NCBI RefSeq assembly: GCF_021729085.1
Contig: NZ_JAJSAR010000001.1
Span: forward strand, 372,001 to 436,000
Direction of reading: 5' to 3'
DNA: 64,000 nucleotides
From: Pseudohongiella sp. O18
Lineage (GTDB): Bacteria > Pseudomonadota > Gammaproteobacteria > Pseudomonadales > Pseudohongiellaceae
The position numbers and the translations under genes were made by a program. Positions within the stretch are counted from its first letter, which is position 1; each line of letters opens with the position of its first letter. The notes below the pieces were generated by a model, which saw nothing but the letters and a program-made list of their open reading frames with translations, was not told the origin of the DNA and did not search any database. Shown here in pieces: positions 61,186-64,000 of the stretch.

Positions 61186-62319
61186 TCAATAAACGAACGA
61201 TCGAAGAAATGCCTGCGCAAATTCCGAGCGCTGAACTTCGGCCCGGTCAAGTGGATTGTCCCACCAGACACCCTCACTGTTGGCCAAGAGAATGAAACTA
61301 AGACCCTGGGCAGGCACCTTAAGATACAGCGCTGAATAGGCATCCTCCCACCATCCCGAATGCCAGACGAGTTTGTGCCCCTGATACCCCTGCACATACC
61401 AGCCAATGCCATACGGGAAGAGCTCACCGTTGCGCGACGTGGTGGCCGCCATCATTTCTGCCTTCGACTCTGCTGAGATTAACACCCCCTGATCAAGCGC
61501 GATGTCGAACCTGGCAAGATCGAGAACGGTGGTGATGACTCCTCCGGCAGCGCCGTCACCCTGAGGTGGAGGTGCAGGCGCGCGCTGCGGCGCTCCAGAA
61601 CTGTCAATTCGATAAGGAGGGGCTAACTGCTGAGCCAGATCGTCACGTAGCGGCAGGTTCCTGTGCCTGCGCGCCGACTGCTCCATTTCAGCCACATCGA
61701 AAATATGCTGCTGGATAAGAGTCGAGAAAGACTCGTCAGCGGCTGCCATGATGGGACGCGATGCCCATGAATAGAGAATGGGGTTGTACGAGAAACGGGT
61801 ATTGGGGACTCCCGTCGCCGTGTGAGACAACAGGTGTCGAAGCGTGTGGTCGGAAGGCTGGCAGTGAAGCTCCTGTGCAAAGATGGACGGTTGTTGGCTG
61901 AACTCTGCGCAAAAGTTTGACCAATCACTGTAGGTACTGATTGGCGTATCAAGATCAAGTAGACCCTTCTCCACGAGCCGGAGAGCCAGGACGGCAGAGA
62001 GTGGTTTCGAGACAGATGCGACGTCATAAACGGTAGCGGCAGTAGCTGGAATGCCATTTTCGACATCAGCATAACCAAGCCCTGACGCAAGGACGACTGC
62101 GTGATTTTTCACGACAGCCACAGACATTCCGGGAATATTGGCCGCTTCTCGCAGTTTGTCGAGCTGTTGGGCAAAAGCTTCGAGGTCTAATGACTCCCCG
62201 CCTGCTGAGGTTTGACTCTGCGCGGATGACAGACTTGGGAGCGATGCCAGCAGGAGCGCGAGAATGATGATTTTTGAGATTACTGCACTAGAACCAAGCA
62301 CATCTCCGCCCTCGCTCAA
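61186..62319 (-). CDS. Serine hydrolase (class C beta-lactamase/D-Ala-D-Ala carboxypeptidase family), exported
   Basis: The 377-residue protein has a signal peptide (SKIIILALLLASLPSLSSAQ, residues 15-34) and the beta-lactamase-like catalytic SxxK motif in ASVSKPLSAVLA near residue 103. The family members cleave amide or ester bonds; a later GWYVQGYQGHKLVWHSGWW may take the place of the KTG box. The frame opens with TTG, overlapping the upstream stop by three bases; a GTG at 62301 is an alternative. Confidence 0.84.
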   Translation of the reverse strand: MSEGGDVLGSSAVISKIIILALLLASLPSLSSAQSQTSAGGESLDLEAFAQQLDKLREAANIPGMSVAVVKNHAVVLASGLGYADVENGIPATAATVYDVASVSKPLSAVLALRLVEKGLLDLDTPISTYSDWSNFCAEFSQQPSIFAQELHCQPSDHTLRHLLSHTATGVPNTRFSYNPILYSWASRPIMAAADESFSTLIQQHIFDVAEMEQSARRHRNLPLRDDLAQQLAPPYRIDSSGAPQRAPAPPPQGDGAAGGVITTVLDLARFDIALDQGVLISAESKAEMMAATTSRNGELFPYGIGWYVQGYQGHKLVWHSGWWEDAYSALYLKVPAQGLSFILLANSEGVWWDNPLDRAEVQRSEFAQAFLRSFVY

Positions 62320-62765
62320 CTCATCTTAGCTCTTTCCAGCTTCTCTTTTGCTTCACTGATACTTGTCAAACACTCTGCCCGTAACGACGGAAACTCTTTG
62401 TCGATCACAGACATTTCGGAATCGTTTAAAAGCTGTTCGAGTTGAGATTCTTCAGCAAGTCTTTGGTCAATAATTTCGACTGTCTGATCGGCAGAAAATG
62501 CCGCCTCCAGTCGCTGCAATAAATGCTGGCCCGTTTGTCGGTCCGGATCGGGGACCGAGGGCAGGTCGTCACTGGCCCGGATGGCCACTGCTACTGATTT
62601 CTCCAGAACCTGTCGGCTTTCTGCAAGCTGCATAAACAGTTCCTTGACCGCACTGTCACTCACAAACTCAGCAGCGTCACGATAGTCTTCGTCACTGCTT
62701 ATAAGCGCAACATGTAAGTTGTTCAGTGCAACCTGTAGGTCATTGCGCAATAAGCTCATACTCAT
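62316..62765 (-). CDS. PA2169-like four-helix-bundle protein (DUF2383-like)
   Basis: The 149-residue protein has the pattern of four-helix bundle proteins of the DUF2383/PA2169 type: LRNDLQVALNNLHVALISSD, YRDAAEFVSDSAVKELFMQL and IIDQRLAEESQLEQLLND are all amphipathic helices. It has no signal peptide. The function is unknown; relatives are stress-linked. It overlaps the next gene by three bases. Confidence 0.8.
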   Translation of the reverse strand: MSMSLLRNDLQVALNNLHVALISSDEDYRDAAEFVSDSAVKELFMQLAESRQVLEKSVAVAIRASDDLPSVPDPDRQTGQHLLQRLEAAFSADQTVEIIDQRLAEESQLEQLLNDSEMSVIDKEFPSLRAECLTSISEAKEKLERAKMS

Positions 62766-62809
62766 TTCCCTTAATGTGGTTTTTCCCGCCGACGATAAAT
62801 CAGCAACCT

Positions 62810-63718
62810 CTATTCAACCAAAGATATCGGTTTGGGTGCTAGAATTTCGAGTGCATCTGGTAATACTTTAAAATGTGCCGGTGTGCTAGTCACCGGTTCG
62901 CCATCGGCGTGAATAGCCATCACTTTCCGCCCTGTTGTCAGGGTGATGCTTTCGGCCTGCAGATTGAACACCCGTGCGTTGTATCTTTGCCGACCATCAC
63001 GCAGTAAAGGCGCCAACGTTAACAGCTCCCAAACCCCCTGCGGGCGTAGACTGTACAATGATAACTTTCCATCATCGATGCGTTTGTTTTCATCAATCAC
63101 ATTGCCACCACCATAGTAGCGTCCATTGCCAACCGCAATCTGTATAGAGCGCTGGCGGTGAGGAACGTCATCGGCAGTAATGGTGACCTTAAATTGCTTT
63201 ATTCGCAGCAGCGCCGAAAAGAATGCCTTCAGGTAGCTAAAAACGCCCCAGTGCTTTTTCACTTCATCGCTTAACTCTTCGGTAACCTGCACTCCCAACC
63301 CGAGATGCGCGACATTAAAAAAGTAGTGGTCGTTTACCATACCCAGGTCAATCGACTGACGCACACCCGACACAATGACATCAAACGCTTCGTCCAGTTC
63401 GCCGGTAAGCCCTAGCGAACGAGCCAGATCGTTGGCCGTACCCAGGGGCAATATGGCCAGCACCAGGCCACTCTCATGCATTGTGCCAGCCATGGAACTG
63501 ATTGTGCCATCGCCCCCGCCGACGATCACCAGATCCAGTCTTTCTTTACGATCCAGCACCGCGCGGCGGCTTTCCTCAGGGTTCTTGGACACCAATCGCT
63601 CAACGGCCATGCCAGCCCGCTCCAGCTTTGCAATGCCTTCGTCCAATTGTGCGCCGGCGCACTGTCGGGCTTTGGGATTAGTGATAAGCAACGCCTGGCG
63701 TATATCTGTTCGATTCAT
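62810..63718 (-). CDS. Diacylglycerol kinase-catalytic-domain lipid kinase (YegS-like)
   Basis: The 302-residue protein has the lipid-kinase ATP motif VGGGDGTISSMAGT and LPLGTANDLARSLG, then FFNVAHLGLGVQVTEEL and a late IHADGEPVTSTPAHFKVLPD, the family order for YegS/DgkB. It probably phosphorylates diacylglycerol or a related lipid at the inner membrane. I chose the ATG at 63718; a GTG nine codons upstream is an alternative. Confidence 0.9.
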   Translation of the reverse strand: MNRTDIRQALLITNPKARQCAGAQLDEGIAKLERAGMAVERLVSKNPEESRRAVLDRKERLDLVIVGGGDGTISSMAGTMHESGLVLAILPLGTANDLARSLGLTGELDEAFDVIVSGVRQSIDLGMVNDHYFFNVAHLGLGVQVTEELSDEVKKHWGVFSYLKAFFSALLRIKQFKVTITADDVPHRQRSIQIAVGNGRYYGGGNVIDENKRIDDGKLSLYSLRPQGVWELLTLAPLLRDGRQRYNARVFNLQAESITLTTGRKVMAIHADGEPVTSTPAHFKVLPDALEILAPKPISLVE

Positions 63719-63760
63719 TCGATTTCGCTTTCCCTGTTTGCTCACTGTCTCAGGGTCACA

Positions 63761-63774
63761 GTAAACGAGTTTAC
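63761..63774. promoter_or_regulatory. Inverted repeat between divergent genes
   Basis: GTAAAC-GA-GTTTAC is a perfect 6-base inverted repeat 43 bases upstream of the lipid kinase start, in the 202-base divergent region shared with the plus-strand gene at 63921. It is a candidate operator. Confidence 0.35.
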
Positions 63775-63920
63775 ATTCAAGACCCTTTAGCTGCCTGGCT
63801 CAACAGCGATATCTCAAAATTAATCGTTCATCCCTACATCCAAATGCCGGAATCAGAGCATTGTCAGGGTAAGAGTGGCTGAAAAGCCTGATTTTAACCC
63901 ATGCACTGAGGATACATACG

Positions 63921-64000
63921 ATGGGCGGAGATACACTTATTGCCATGACCTTGTTTATCAGTTTGTTCGGCAGCCCGATTGCGATGCTTTATATTTACCT
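63921..64000 (+). CDS. Small membrane protein (partial, C-terminus outside window)
   Basis: The first 26 codons are visible: MGGDTLIAMTLFISLFG followed by a hydrophobic SPIAMLYIY. The ATG follows GAGGATA at a good distance, so translation is plausible. The start of a transmembrane helix is all that can be seen. No family can be named from this part. Confidence 0.5.
   Translation, partial: MGGDTLIAMTLFISLFGSPIAMLYIY

Overview
The window reads as chromosome of a free-living, motile gammaproteobacterium, probably marine or otherwise aquatic; this is inference. Supporting signs are a GC content that looks to be in the mid-fifties percent, a cobalamin-independent methionine synthase with a divergent MetR, an Mla-type lipid transport operon, a chemoreceptor behind a flagellar-type promoter, a two-partner secretion locus and many small enzymes of Gram-negative type. 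I see no tRNA, rRNA, insertion sequence, prophage, CRISPR array or integron site. Almost all genes lie on the minus strand. No stretch longer than about 260 bases lacks a gene.

Layout. 1-4.2 kb: a cut-off SDR oxidoreductase, then a tightly overlapping operon (deoxyinosine glycosylase, asparaginase, aspartate/glutamate racemase, MscS channel, GNAT acetyltransferase). 4.2-9.8 kb: a Raf-kinase-inhibitor-like protein, an unknown membrane protein, an Mla/MCE operon (permease, ATPase, MCE protein, lipoprotein) and a PNPOx-like protein. 9.9-13.3 kb: metE and divergent metR with two perfect MetR boxes between them. 13.3-26.2 kb: mixed housekeeping and accessory genes: VIT-type metal transporter, ATP-grasp ligase, tandem VOC protein, a cluster of Ada-like alkyltransferase, haloalkane dehalogenase, cytochrome b561 and bile-acid/arsenite-type symporter, ZIP transporter, XRE regulator and an amidohydrolase.

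26.2-42.3 kb is the most striking region. A 7TMR-DISM sensor with an unidentified C-terminal module is transcribed away from a two-partner secretion pair: a 3,988-residue exoprotein and its TpsB/FhaC-type transporter, overlapping by four bases. The exoprotein combines a TPS/beta-helix N-terminus, 14 FG-GAP-like blades (enough for two seven-bladed propellers), an MBG domain, 15 YDG-type repeats and a coiled-coil, repeat-bearing C-terminus of about 950 residues.

42.3-64 kb: a methyl-accepting chemotaxis protein with a FliA-like promoter, a porin, a GAF-GGDEF cyclase, then a long run of small stress, detoxification and transport genes. These include an AlkB-like dioxygenase, an ECF sigma factor with a candidate autoregulatory promoter, a MOSC protein, a potassium channel, LysE, a CDGSH-glutamate-synthase fusion, a Tat-exported carboxylesterase split by a frameshift, a GFA protein, a PaiB-like protein, a serine hydrolase and a lipid kinase. 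Two short intergenic reading frames look like 5' remnants of deleted genes (methionine aminopeptidase and a VOC protein), so gene loss has marked this region.
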